A DNA stretch of 64,000 nt from assembly GCA_963995505.1 (NCBI GenBank), contig OZ023197.1, forward strand, positions 10,157,827 through 10,221,826, in the 5' to 3' direction. Shown here one piece after another: positions 1 to 10,992 of this stretch (the stretch's first letter is position 1; each line of letters opens with the position of its first letter). The notes under the pieces were generated by a model. It ran no database searches and was not told the origin of the DNA. It saw nothing but the letters and a program-made list of their open reading frames with translations. This stretch comes from Hypericum androsaemum. Lineage: Eukaryota; Streptophyta; Magnoliopsida; Malpighiales; Hypericaceae. The position numbers and the translations under genes were made by a program.

Positions 1-779
1 GACGTTTGCTTCATTAGGGAAAGACTCTGGACAACTATATACATTGATATGTATTGAGACATGACATTGCATATTCTTCATTTGTCATTGATAATTATAT
101 GTTTGTCATATGCATTTTTTTATGTTGGGGTTCATACATCTTTTGTGTTACCTCATTAAGTGCATCACTTGGGTACATATTGTGAGATTTTGGATGCAAC
201 TTTGATGGTTGCTTATCGTTCAAGACATACAGTGTGTGTGAGATAGTTTGATCAAGCCCAAATGGAGTGGGTGATCAATATGATGGTATATATGTATATT
301 GGATTTGGATAGGCAAGATGTATTGAATAACTTACATATGTTGGAATGGGAGGACTTTGATATAATTTGAGAATGGTATGGTTATCATCGAATCACATAA
401 AAATTGATTACTTTAGTAAGATTATGATCTTCAGGACAAAGGATGAGTCCAAATTTGATGTTTCAGGATGATAAGGTCTTTGTTATGAAAAGAGTTCTCA
501 TATATGTCTTCAGAAAACTTGTCTGGTTTACTAAATAAGAGAGATATTCAGTTTTGCATTGATTTCACGGTTGGTTGGATGAGGATTATATTTTGCCTAG
601 TGTTTCTCATCGCTGCTCGGGTGTTGTTTGCGTGGAAAAAAGGATGAGAGTTTGCTATTATGCAACAGTTATCATAAGCTGAATAAGGAACAGAGGATAT
701 CACTTGGTAATTACTCAATATTTTGGTGAAGGTTCTTATTCTATTTCGTATATATAATTCCTTTGAAAGGCCCGTTTGA

Positions 780-782
<3 letters not shown>

Positions 783-826
<44 letters not shown>
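783..826. repeat. (TA)n microsatellite
   Basis: A run of 22 uninterrupted TA dinucleotides lies inside the internal region of element A. The matching position in element B (about 7708-7730) has only a short, imperfect AT stretch. Confidence 0.95.
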
Positions 827-828
<2 letters not shown>

Positions 829-2515
829 CTTTCATTAGGGTAAATTCTGATTGTGTGATTGGCTATCACATCATTAGAACACCCTTATATAATTGATATA
901 TTCATTCGTATTTAGAATTTGGGCCATATCATATGATTTGATAGAACTTCACCATTTGTACGAGTATATGCCATTGTGACTCCAACATATGTCAAAGAAA
1001 TCTCTAGATTATGGATATGGTTTGGTTAGAAGTCAAGCTCAGATACTTACTGTAACAATGAAGTATGCATATGCTACGAACAATATTATGTCAGAATTTG
1101 TTATTAAGTGAATATGTGGATTTGATGTATGCTGATACGTAACGGTTGCTACAGATATTTGGATTAGAGGAAGGAAGTAAGAGAGGGGAAGTCGAATATG
1201 AATTTAATTCTTTTGGTAGAGTATCTCAATATTTTGGAAGAGCATCGTAAATTTCTCAGGTTGGTATTACACATAAATGTGAGGACACCAAGTATGTGCC
1301 AAATTTTCTATAATTGAATTTTGGATGCAAAGTGTATTGGTAGAACATATTCCGATCAAGAGTGTGGTAGATTACAAGTTGAATTTCAAGTTAAAAACTT
1401 ATAATTGGTATTGGTTTTACCTTCGAGGTCAGAAGGATATTATGCTTCGAGAATGAGTTTGAGGTGTGTCATTACACAAAAAGAGAATGTGCCTATGATT
1501 GTGAGTCAAATAAAGTACAAGTAAAATTATTCAGAGATGGCATCAATGGTCTTTACACTTAAGAATTGAAGGAATTGTTCATAAGAAGAGAAGTTTGAGA
1601 TTATTTACTTTGGATTCCCAAAACTTTGGTGGAGTAAGAGTTAAGCTAGAATTTAAGCCTATTATAGAATAACCTAAACTTATGACATAAGTGTACACGT
1701 GATTGACCTTTCGAGATCCGGTTATGGAGTAACAATATAAGGATACTAAGATTGATGAGCTTGCAGTATAAGTTGGAAATGATTTATTACCAAACTTCAG
1801 ACTTGGAACATATGGTGTATTGTATTTGGTTATATGAATATTGATGATTGTAGTATGGAAAATGTTGGTTGATCACAACGAATGTGTTTCTAATACTTCA
1901 GGTTACCAAGAGAAGCTATGGTTCTGTGTGGGTGATAATAGTTAAATTGACTATGTCAACATATAATATTCCAGTAAAGAGCACTTATCATGCTATCAGG
2001 TTTGCTCAGTGATACGAATTGTAAACACATGATGTGAGCTTGTGATACAAGTTTAAAATGATGGATTACCAAGCATGAGACTTTGAATAAATGGTGTATT
2101 ATATCTTTGGTGATATGGATATTGGAGATGTGTGTGCAACAGTGAGCAAATCAGATGAATGTATTTAGAATATTTTTGGTAACTCTGAGATGTTACGACT
2201 CCGTGTGAGGGATAATAATAAAAATGACTATGTCCGATTATATTCTTCCAGTAAAAAGAACTTATGACGATGTTAAGTTTGATCAATGATTCAAATTTTA
2301 GAAGATATGATGTGAGTTTGTGTGGAAAAGATGGGAGCATTAAGAGTATGATGGACTTTGCAAGGCTAAGTGATTAACAATGGAGATAAGTACGAACTTT
2401 TTTATTGGTAAGGATACATGAGATTTATAAGAGACATTTGAATAAGCAGTCATACCTATTGCATAGCAATGTGAGTGAACAGTCAATTTAAGTAAATTCT
2501 GAGACGAAATTTTAT

Positions 2516-2528
2516 AAGGAGGGGAGAA
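2516..2528 (+). other. Polypurine tract of element A
   Basis: The purine tract AAGGAGGGGAGAA lies immediately upstream of the LTR start TGTAATACCC. It would prime plus-strand DNA synthesis. The same tract precedes the 3' LTR of element B. Confidence 0.75.
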
Positions 2529-4404
2529 TGTAATACCCTACTTCGTTAATCTTATGTTTTCGACTTAAATTAAATATACTTAGTCGTATTGAGCTATTGG
2601 ATTAGTATTTAGAATTATATTGCTATGTAAATAGAGTGCCAAAGATAGATGGAAGGAATACATCTTGGTATATCGGACTACCTCGGGGGTTCTGAATATG
2701 TGTGAGTAGTTGATCACAAGTTATTTATCCGGGATCCAAATAAAATGACTCAAAATGGTGTGAAAAGGTAAGAAATAGATTTATAAGCTTTGGAAGACAT
2801 GAATCTATCATGCTAGCAATTTGGACCAAGCCTAGCCAGTGGTTAAATAACACACTTGTGTTGTCAATTTTTAAAGTACTTCGGTTGGACTTCTCGGTCT
2901 TTAATTCAACAAGGATTCATGTTTTTACATCTTTATGAAGTATGTATAGACATAATTTGGTCTTATAAGGATTTTAGATCAAGCTCAACAAAGCCTACTC
3001 AATTAATTCACGAGTGTTATGAAGATAGTTGGGTAAATTTGGACAGCAATAGTACTACTTGGTAATTTGGGCACAATTTTCTCAATTTGGCTCCAAATGG
3101 TACAAATAAATATGATTTGAAAACTAGATACACAGAGCTACAATTTATCTATTGACAAATATTACAAAAAGTAACAGAATTTGGTGTAAAACAGGATTAA
3201 AATTGCTAAATTCTGATTGGACCACATAGAATGTTGAACCAATCACAAGTTAACAATTGCCAAACATCTAATGGGACACAAGAAAAAAATATCTGAGGCT
3301 TCTTATCCATTCGAAAGACCTTTTAAGCCTAGAAAGTGTACAGAAAAAGAAAGAAAATAAAAGGAAAAGAGTTAGAAACCGAAATTGTGGAAAGAGAAAA
3401 TAAAAGAGAAAGAAGCGTGTGAAGAAAGATTGGTTCGGTAAGTCAGCTTTCTCTTTGATTTGGACTTTGGGGTCTTCTTAAAAGGTTTAGAAGACTCATA
3501 GATCTTTCTATCCATATATTATTTGTCATATTTGGATTAAGGAATCAATGTAAAATCAATTCTGAACTACATACTAAGTGCTGGAGTATACAAATGAGCT
3601 CGTAGAAGAAGAAGTGCTAGGTGAGTGTATTTTGGGTTAGAATTAAAATTTCCATGAAATATTAAAGTTGTAGAGGACGCCAAGAGCTTTCTAAAAATAT
3701 ATTAATTGTTCTGTTTTGATTAAGGATTTGTCATAAAATTGGTTTTGAACAATAGATAATCTGCCAGAGATACAACTGAACTAGTGGGAGAAGAGTTGCA
3801 TGGTAAGTCTACTTGGACTTCGAATTAGACCTTGGTATCTTGATACATATTGTAAATGACTTAAATACCTTTCTAAGAATATATCATATGCCCTATTTAG
3901 ATAAGAAAATCGTTCTCAAATCTCGGTCAAAAGTCGGATTGACTGGCTGAGTTTGGAATTGAGTTGATTGAAGAAGATGTGATCGGTAAGCAGATTTTTG
4001 CTTGGAAATTGAATTTTTATGAAACATAAAAGTTGTAGAGTACTAAAATATCTTTTTGAAGCTATATTATTATCCAATTTTGACAAAGGAATCAGACCAA
4101 AATATTTGTTTCAAAATGGACTGATTGCTGAGTTTCAGAAATAAGACGGTGCATGAATAACGAATTGGTAAGTGGTTCTTTGGACTTCTAAGTTTATTTA
4201 TGGACTTGTTTTTGTGTAATATTAAGTTATATGGGTTGCGTGCCGAAGAAGAATTGATTAGGATTGCCGCGTGCTCGGTATTTAACTTGGTTAGCAAAAT
4301 AGATCAATAAATAAACTTTTGGTCATAAAAGAGTGTTGTACATATTATATACATGTGAATAACCTAAGTATGGACCAATGCGTGAAAGAAATTGAGTTAC
4401 TTTG
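2529..4404 (+). repeat. 3' LTR of element A, left part (interrupted by B)
   Basis: The LTR starts TGTAATACCC after the polypurine tract. It breaks off at 4404 where element B begins and resumes at 13926. Together the two parts make about 3.0 kb. The last five bases, CTTTG (4400-4404), are the target site duplicated on insertion of B. No gene is seen inside. Confidence 0.8.
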
Positions 4405-7329
4405 TGTAATACCCGCTCATGTGAGCACTATTTAATTGGATTTAATCAAGTATGCTAAATTATTCGATAAGGTAATAATACGCTATGTTGAGCAATTATA
4501 CTAAAAATTAGTGACCGAGATATTCTAGAATTATGATTAAATATGATTGGGCCGATTAATTATTTAAGTTTACCGCAAAAAAAAAAGGTGTAAACCGAAT
4601 ACAAAATGAGTTTGGTAACTTCAATTAGAGATTCTTATAAGTTCTAGAGATACAATTAAAAATAAATAAAAGATAACCATAAGAAAATAAAGGAAAGGAG
4701 ACGTGGCAATTTACAAAGTCTCCACAAAGCACACTCATCATTCATCATTATAAAACTAAGGTGGTGTTGATAAGTTTTGCAAAAGATAAGTTTCGTTGGG
4801 AAAAAAAAACTAAATCTTCCTGTTAAAAGATATGGGCATCGAAGCAAAAGAAAATAAAAGCAGGGAAGAAAATAGGGGAGTAAAAACGTGGATGGTTTAT
4901 AAAATTGACACCTCACAAGCAAAAGATAAAGTAAAGCAGGAGGTGGTGAAAAATTATAACTTGGGTTGATGGCTCATAAGTTGCTCATTCTTCTAATGAA
5001 CCTGTGAACAAGAATAGAAAATAAAATAAAGTTGGTCATTCTTAGCTTCAACCGAACCAAACCAATAAATAAGAAAAAGAAAAGTAAAAGCAAAGAGATG
5101 AAACGAAACTAATGAAAGAAGAAGTTGAAGAGTAAGAGAAACAATGGTTCGATAAAAACCAAGAAGAGGTAAGCTTATTTATATTTCTATTGTGTCAAGT
5201 TTAAATCTGAGCAAGAAAATAAAGTGGGGAGATGACTAAACTCCTAGTTTAATAGCAACCATGGGCATGTGTAATCAGTTGATAAATTTGGAAATCGTAA
5301 GCGATCTTCATGTTCTCAATTTGGACTTGGACACAAAATAGTAAAGAACGGGAAGAGAAAATAAGTGACCAAAGGAAGAATAGGAGAAAGTTAAAGGAAT
5401 TAAAGTTAATCTCTACTAGTTTGATGTTGGACTTCTGTTTACGGATGAGAAAATGTGAATGAGAAAGATGAAGGATTAATATAAAAATAGTTAATAACCA
5501 TGATAATTAGATAGTGGAAAATTAGAATAAAAAAAAAGTAATAGCAATTATAACGGAATGATTGAGAATCTAGTGGAAAAAGGATAGAACTAAGAGTTGG
5601 TTTTAATAAGTCCGGCTCGGAAATATTTCTAAATCATGACTATAAATATTTCGTATATAAAATATTAATTGGTAAGCAGGTTATATAAGAGAGAACTGTG
5701 GTTTGAGTATTTATATGGAATCTAATAAAGAATATATAGGAAATTGAAAGAATTATAAAATAACTACTGTTACTTGAATTATAATAAAGGTTACCAATTT
5801 GAATGTCACAGGCTTCAAAACATATTGAGGAGATCATTCGTGATACAGATGGTTTCTAGTGCTGAATTCGGTAAACAAATAATATGTGACTCGTGCTTTC
5901 TTTGGCGTACTCTATTTATTTGTTATGATTTGAATATGGTATTGTTAGTGCATATTGTACATTTTTCATATGAGCATTATGATGTGACATTATGATTTGT
6001 AAGTGTTTGATTAATTTGGCCTCGAGTGGGTACTGGAGATGTTGGTTTGTTCATTGGGGATATTTGATTCGTTTGGAGCCTATGAATTTGTGTGATACGA
6101 ATAACTATATGATATAGATAGCTCTGTTATATGATATGGTTGCCTACGGCGGGCAAAACTATTTGGCCGAGGAGGTTGGTCTGATATGATATGGTTGCCT
6201 ACGGCGGGCAGAACTATTTGGCCGATGAGGTTGGTCTGATATGATATGGTTGCCTACGGTGGGCAGAACTATTTGGCCGATGAGGTTGGTCTGATATGAT
6301 ATGGTTGCCTACGGCGGGCAAAACTATTTGGCCGAGGAGGTTGGTCTGATATGATATGGTTGCCTACGGCGGGCAGAACTATTTGGCCGATGAGGTTGGT
6401 CTGATATGATATGGTTGCCTACGGCGGGCAGAACTATTTGGCCGATGAGGTTGGTCTGATATGATATGGTTGCCTACGGTGGGCAGAACTATTTGGCCGA
6501 TGAGGTTGGTTTGATATGATATGGTTGCCTACGGCGGGCAGAACTATTTGGCCGATGAGGTTGGTCTGATATGATATGGTTGCCTTCCGGCGGGCAGAAC
6601 TATTTGGCCGAGGAGGTTGGTTGATGATGGTGCCTTTGATATATGGTATCCTCGTGTCGGGGTTGGTGTGACACTATCTAGATCTTGCCGAATGTTCGTC
6701 AGTTCTGCTATATGATATTGAAATTATGTGTCAAATTGCGTAGTTTGCTCATGTTTCTGTGACTTTGTGATTGATTATATGCTATATTTGGTCATCTAGT
6801 AAGTATGACTTTTGAATAATGTACATCTCCGCATAATTTATTTGCCATCTTAGTTATATGCATGTTTTAGATATGTTGTGCATTGAGTAGCTAAATAAAT
6901 TGTGATGCATATCTTATTTGTTTACTGGGTGTTCCAAAACACTCACCCCCCTCTCACCAGTTTTGCGGGAACTCGTACACGAGTTGTATTAGTTTGGTGA
7001 TCTACTATGATTTTACCAAGTCCACTTTGTTCTCCAGGATTTGCATCAAGGTCTCCAGTTTGTATTTTGCTCTTTGATCTAGAAGCTCTGTAGTTACATA
7101 GTTTAATTTGATCTTGAGAAAAGAACATATGAATATGTATTAAAAAGGAAAAGCTTGGCTTTTTTTGGTGAAGTTGGAATATGAAACTAAAGATTATTAA
7201 GTTTTAAATTTTATATTTAAAGGCCTATTATTGCAAATTCTGAATACATTTGAGGCTGGCTAGATTTCTTTATGATTAAAGGAGTTGAAGTCTAGCGCCG
7301 ATCACCGACCACCGATTTGGGTCGTGACA
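4405..7329 (+). repeat. 5' LTR of element B
   Basis: A 2925-bp LTR starting TGTAATACCC and ending GGGTCGTGACA. It matches 10993-13920 base for base at a constant offset of 6588 over most of its length. The promoter and poly(A) signals for element B should lie here, but I could not place them. Confidence 0.92.
6129..6621 (+). repeat. 55-bp tandem array in 5' LTR of B (9 units)
   Basis: Nine consecutive units of 55 bp each contain GATATGATATGGTTGCC and end in GAGGTTGGT. Units differ by single bases (GGCGGGCA/GGTGGGCA, GCCGAGG/GCCGATG), and the last has one extra base. The same nine-unit array is in the 3' LTR. There are no unique spacers, so this is a minisatellite and not a CRISPR-like structure. 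Confidence 0.95.
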
Positions 7330-7333
7330 GACA

Positions 7334-7345
7334 TGGTATCAGAGC
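7334..7345 (+). other. Primer binding site of element B
   Basis: TGGTATCAGAGC lies four bases after the 5' LTR. This is the motif complementary to the 3' end of initiator methionine tRNA and is used by many plant LTR elements to prime reverse transcription. Confidence 0.85.
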
Positions 7346-10300
7346 ATGGTTTGAGCTTTAGGTTTATGCTCAAGTTTTATGCTCTAGATTAGAGCTTTGT
7401 TCGAATTATCATGTCAAGTATCTTAAGTTGTGCTACGGAGCATAGGATTCTCCATATCTTTTCATCCCTTTCATCTGTGTCATTCGCTCGTGCCGTTACC
7501 TCTTCTGTGTCAATGAAGAGTTATTTCTTTTTGATAATAATGGTGTGATGAATATGAAATTTGGGCAACTATGCTTTGAAGTGTTTGATATTCTTATGTG
7601 AGAAACTTTGTGATGCATTGTTGTTATCACAAGGTATTTACTCTATATTATGGTGAGGACTCTTATACCATTTGTATATGAATTCCTTTGAAGAGCCCAT
7701 TTGAGTATATATTTATATAAATATAAATTATTCATTGGGTGATATTTTGATGAAGTGACTGATCACCACTTTGTCCAAATTATCTAAACACCCTTATACA
7801 TTTGATTTCTTTCTATGTATATATTGGGCCATTGGTTGGAGTCTCACCGAATGTATGAGCTATGTGTTTGTAAACTGTTCTAGTTTGTTTATCTATGTAT
7901 TGAGAATATTCTTTTGAGTTTAAATATGTTTGAAAAGAGGAAGATATAAACAACATTATGTGTAAGGAGAATATATGAGAAATTAAGTCATAAGTATGCT
8001 TTGAAAATAAATTTATTGGGAAAGTAATGTGAGATTAATTATGAATGAGAATTATGAGATTTAAGTTATATGAAATTAAATTATAACTAAGTTATCGCTT
8101 TTACAACTTTGAATATCTTGAGAAAGTTAAGATTTAGTATGCTATTTGGTTCGGATTATGATTATGGATTTGGAAAGAGAACTTTTGATGGACTTTTGAT
8201 ATGATAAGTTACTCAATGTTTATGTAGTTGAACTACATAAACTTTGAATAGAAGATTGTTCCAAGAAAACTACAAAATTCTGCATATTGGCATGACAAAA
8301 GATTTCAGAGGCTGGATAGAAGCCTTCTGAATTTGAGTAAAGTTTCTCTATGTAATCAGATAATGATCTGATGCATATAGCCTAAGTATTGAAGAATGTG
8401 AGGTAGAGATATGACATAAAACTCTGAGAATGTCCAAATTAGGTAGCTTATAGCTACAATAAACACACCAATATTGAGATGATGTTGTGCAAGGTTCATA
8501 AGAGAGCTGGGAAGCAAATGTTATTTATACAAGAGAAATTTAAGATAAATCATTAACTAGACAATGACTTAGAAAGAGAAATGAACAAAAAGATGCGACT
8601 AGTAAAAATTTGATTTAAGTTAGCTTGAAGAAGGAAAAATATGTATGGCAAAGTAAATTTGGCGTGAAAATATTATTTTCATAATGAGTTTGTGTGAAGC
8701 CTATGAGATTATTTGGTTAGTGAAACATGAAATGAGGAAAGCCCTGAGCCTAAAGGGAAGTATGTTAAATTGATTTACTTGAGAAGTGGAGGAATAAGAA
8801 ATATGAGAATAGGAGTACATATGGTAAATAGATTTTGGAACCTATGTCGGATTGTGCAAAAATTTGATATGTGAAGTGATAAGATATGAGTGACTTAGTA
8901 GTCACAAAAGTTATATTAGTATGAAGACAAGCTAAAATGAAATTCGCGTTCAAACTTTAAAAAATATCTGGGAGATAGAAACTGGTATGTTCTTTGATGG
9001 AAGTATTTCTGGATACTACCCCATCAAGTAAATCCTTAAGAATTTATGTGAATATCTACGGAATACTAAGATAGATATGTTAAGAACTAGAGAATCAAAG
9101 TGACAACTTCGGCACAAGAAATGATAAACTCATTGAAGTATACTAGTACCTTTTGAAGATCAATGATTACAATGGGATGGTAATAAGGATAAATGAGATT
9201 ATTGCTAAGATATGTGAGGTTTGGTATTAAGTACAACTATATAAGATAAACTGAAAAAGTAGAAAAGGTAGATTATGGAAATATGGAAGGACAATAAGAC
9301 TTAAGTTAGGAAAGATAATTCTTGAGAAGTTTTGGTGGATAATGAACTAATTTGTAAATGGAAGCAAGATCGAGTAATATGATAACTATACAATAGAAGA
9401 AAAAATAATAATAATGTGTGTACCACTATGAAGTATGACTTTACTGAAGGAAAAGAGTTAAGCAAACTTAATGAACAAAGATTTGGGTTAGTAAAAATTT
9501 TAAGTTAAGTTGTCAAATTTTAAAAGAATGGCATAAGGTCATGGTGCTAATGAAAGAGGACATAGTTCACACAATTTTGGAACTTCGTATATGCGCTATG
9601 AGCTAGCGATATGTTATGTGCTTCATCATTTCAATGAAATTTACGATAAGGATTATGATTTGAATGCTCGAGCCTATCAGAGAAGCTTATGATTTTATAA
9701 AAATATTTAGTGCATATGGATATTGAAGAAGAACACAAAAATATATTATAATTAACATGGTGAACTTTATGAAACTACCAATTATATATTAAGTTTATAC
9801 TAATGAGAGTTTTAGTGGTAAAGAAAAGAATTGTTGGGAGATTAGTAGTTATGATGAAGTATTTGTAGATTAGGAGTACTGGAAGGTTATAATTTTTGAA
9901 TTCTAGATGTGATAAAATGATATGGTTAGTTGTTGAAGCAATTTTGTTTTTCAACAACCCAACATATACATAAAATTTTGAGAACCAAAAAGGCTTTTGG
10001 ATATGTTGTGGTGTTAAGAAAACCTTTGAGAATTAATGGGTCAAATGTATGTAAGAAATCTTAGGGCTCATTGGATAAAAAAAATGTTAGTAAAATTATG
10101 AAAAATATGGTCTGGGGATGCTTTGGATACTGGTTGAGTAGAACTATACAATGTATGACAAAAATAAAATTAAGTGAAATTTATTTAAAGAACTATAAGT
10201 ATAATAAAAAAAAGACTTGAGATATACGGAGATAGCCAAGATGAAGAGCACTATGTATGCTTAAGTAAGTTTTGAGTCTAAGAAAAATGATAAAAATGGA

Positions 10301-10979
10301 TAATAAAAATTTGGATTAATTTATCGGCAATGTCAGAAAGGAGTAAGTTTGGAATTGTGCAAAATATAAATTCATATGACATAAAATAGAGAACAACAAA
10401 AATTAGTTAGGAATATTAGAAGATGAATGTGTAAACTAAAGTTATTCATAAGGATAAGATTTGGAAAGGTTTATAATTTAAGTTGAGGAATCACGTGTTG
10501 CTCAAGGTACTACCCTTGAAAAAGACACTCAGATTTGGAAGAAGTAGAAAACTATGTGCTAGGTGCAATGGACTAATTGGGACTTTGGATTATGTTGAAC
10601 GGTAACATAATACCTTTGCCACCATTTTAGAGAATTTGGAAAAAATTGAGCTAGTGGCACTTTGGCACTTTGGTTGGCTTAGCCACAACAATGGTGACAT
10701 TGTCACGTTAAAGTCATGTCTAGCTATCACATATATTGTTATACTCTACTCTTATGTGAAGTCACAAATAATAAAATTGGCATATTGAAAATGCGAAAAC
10801 AAATTATGGATCTGAAATTTTGGAAACTTCGAATTAGAGAACTTCTGGTTTACATAGTAGAGTGAGAAAACAATACACAAACTACAAAGAACTATGATGA
10901 GATAATAATTAAATATTCATCTATTTGAATAATAGGTAAGATAATTTTGTTTAAGTAAATTCGGGGACCGAATTTTTAT

Positions 10980-10992
10980 AAGGAGGGGAGAA
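10980..10992 (+). other. Polypurine tract of element B
   Basis: AAGGAGGGGAGAA directly precedes the 3' LTR and is identical to the tract in element A at 2516. Confidence 0.8.

Larger units (their letters stand above)
1..2528 (+). mobile_element. Outer LTR element A, 3' part of internal region
   Basis: This is the internal sequence of an LTR retrotransposon whose 5' end lies outside the window. It has no long ORF, and I could not recognise gag or pol. It ends in a purine tract directly followed by TGTAATACCC, the usual end-of-internal/start-of-LTR layout of plant Gypsy (Del/Tekay-like) elements. Stretches at about 720-930 align by eye with 7650-7810 in inner element B, so A and B belong to related families. 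The lack of coding capacity suggests a non-autonomous (LARD-like) element; that is inference. Confidence 0.65.
7330..10992 (+). mobile_element. Internal region of element B, non-coding
   Basis: This is 3.66 kb of AT-rich sequence between PBS and PPT. All frames are broken by stops and I could recognise no gag, protease, RT or integrase motif. The first part is related to the internal region of element A. It probably supplies packaging and priming signals only. Confidence 0.75.

Noticed and set aside
5774..5995. 73-codon ORF present twice (also 12362-12583) and nearly identical
   Set aside because: It lies in the two LTR copies of element B, so the identity comes from the LTR pair. It has no recognisable protein features.
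6129..6621. Possible CRISPR-like or regularly spaced repeat array
   Set aside because: The units are head-to-tail with no unique spacers, within a plant LTR.
7334..7345. tRNA gene
   Set aside because: Only the 12-16 base primer-binding motif is present, with no tRNA fold around it; the same holds at 39631.
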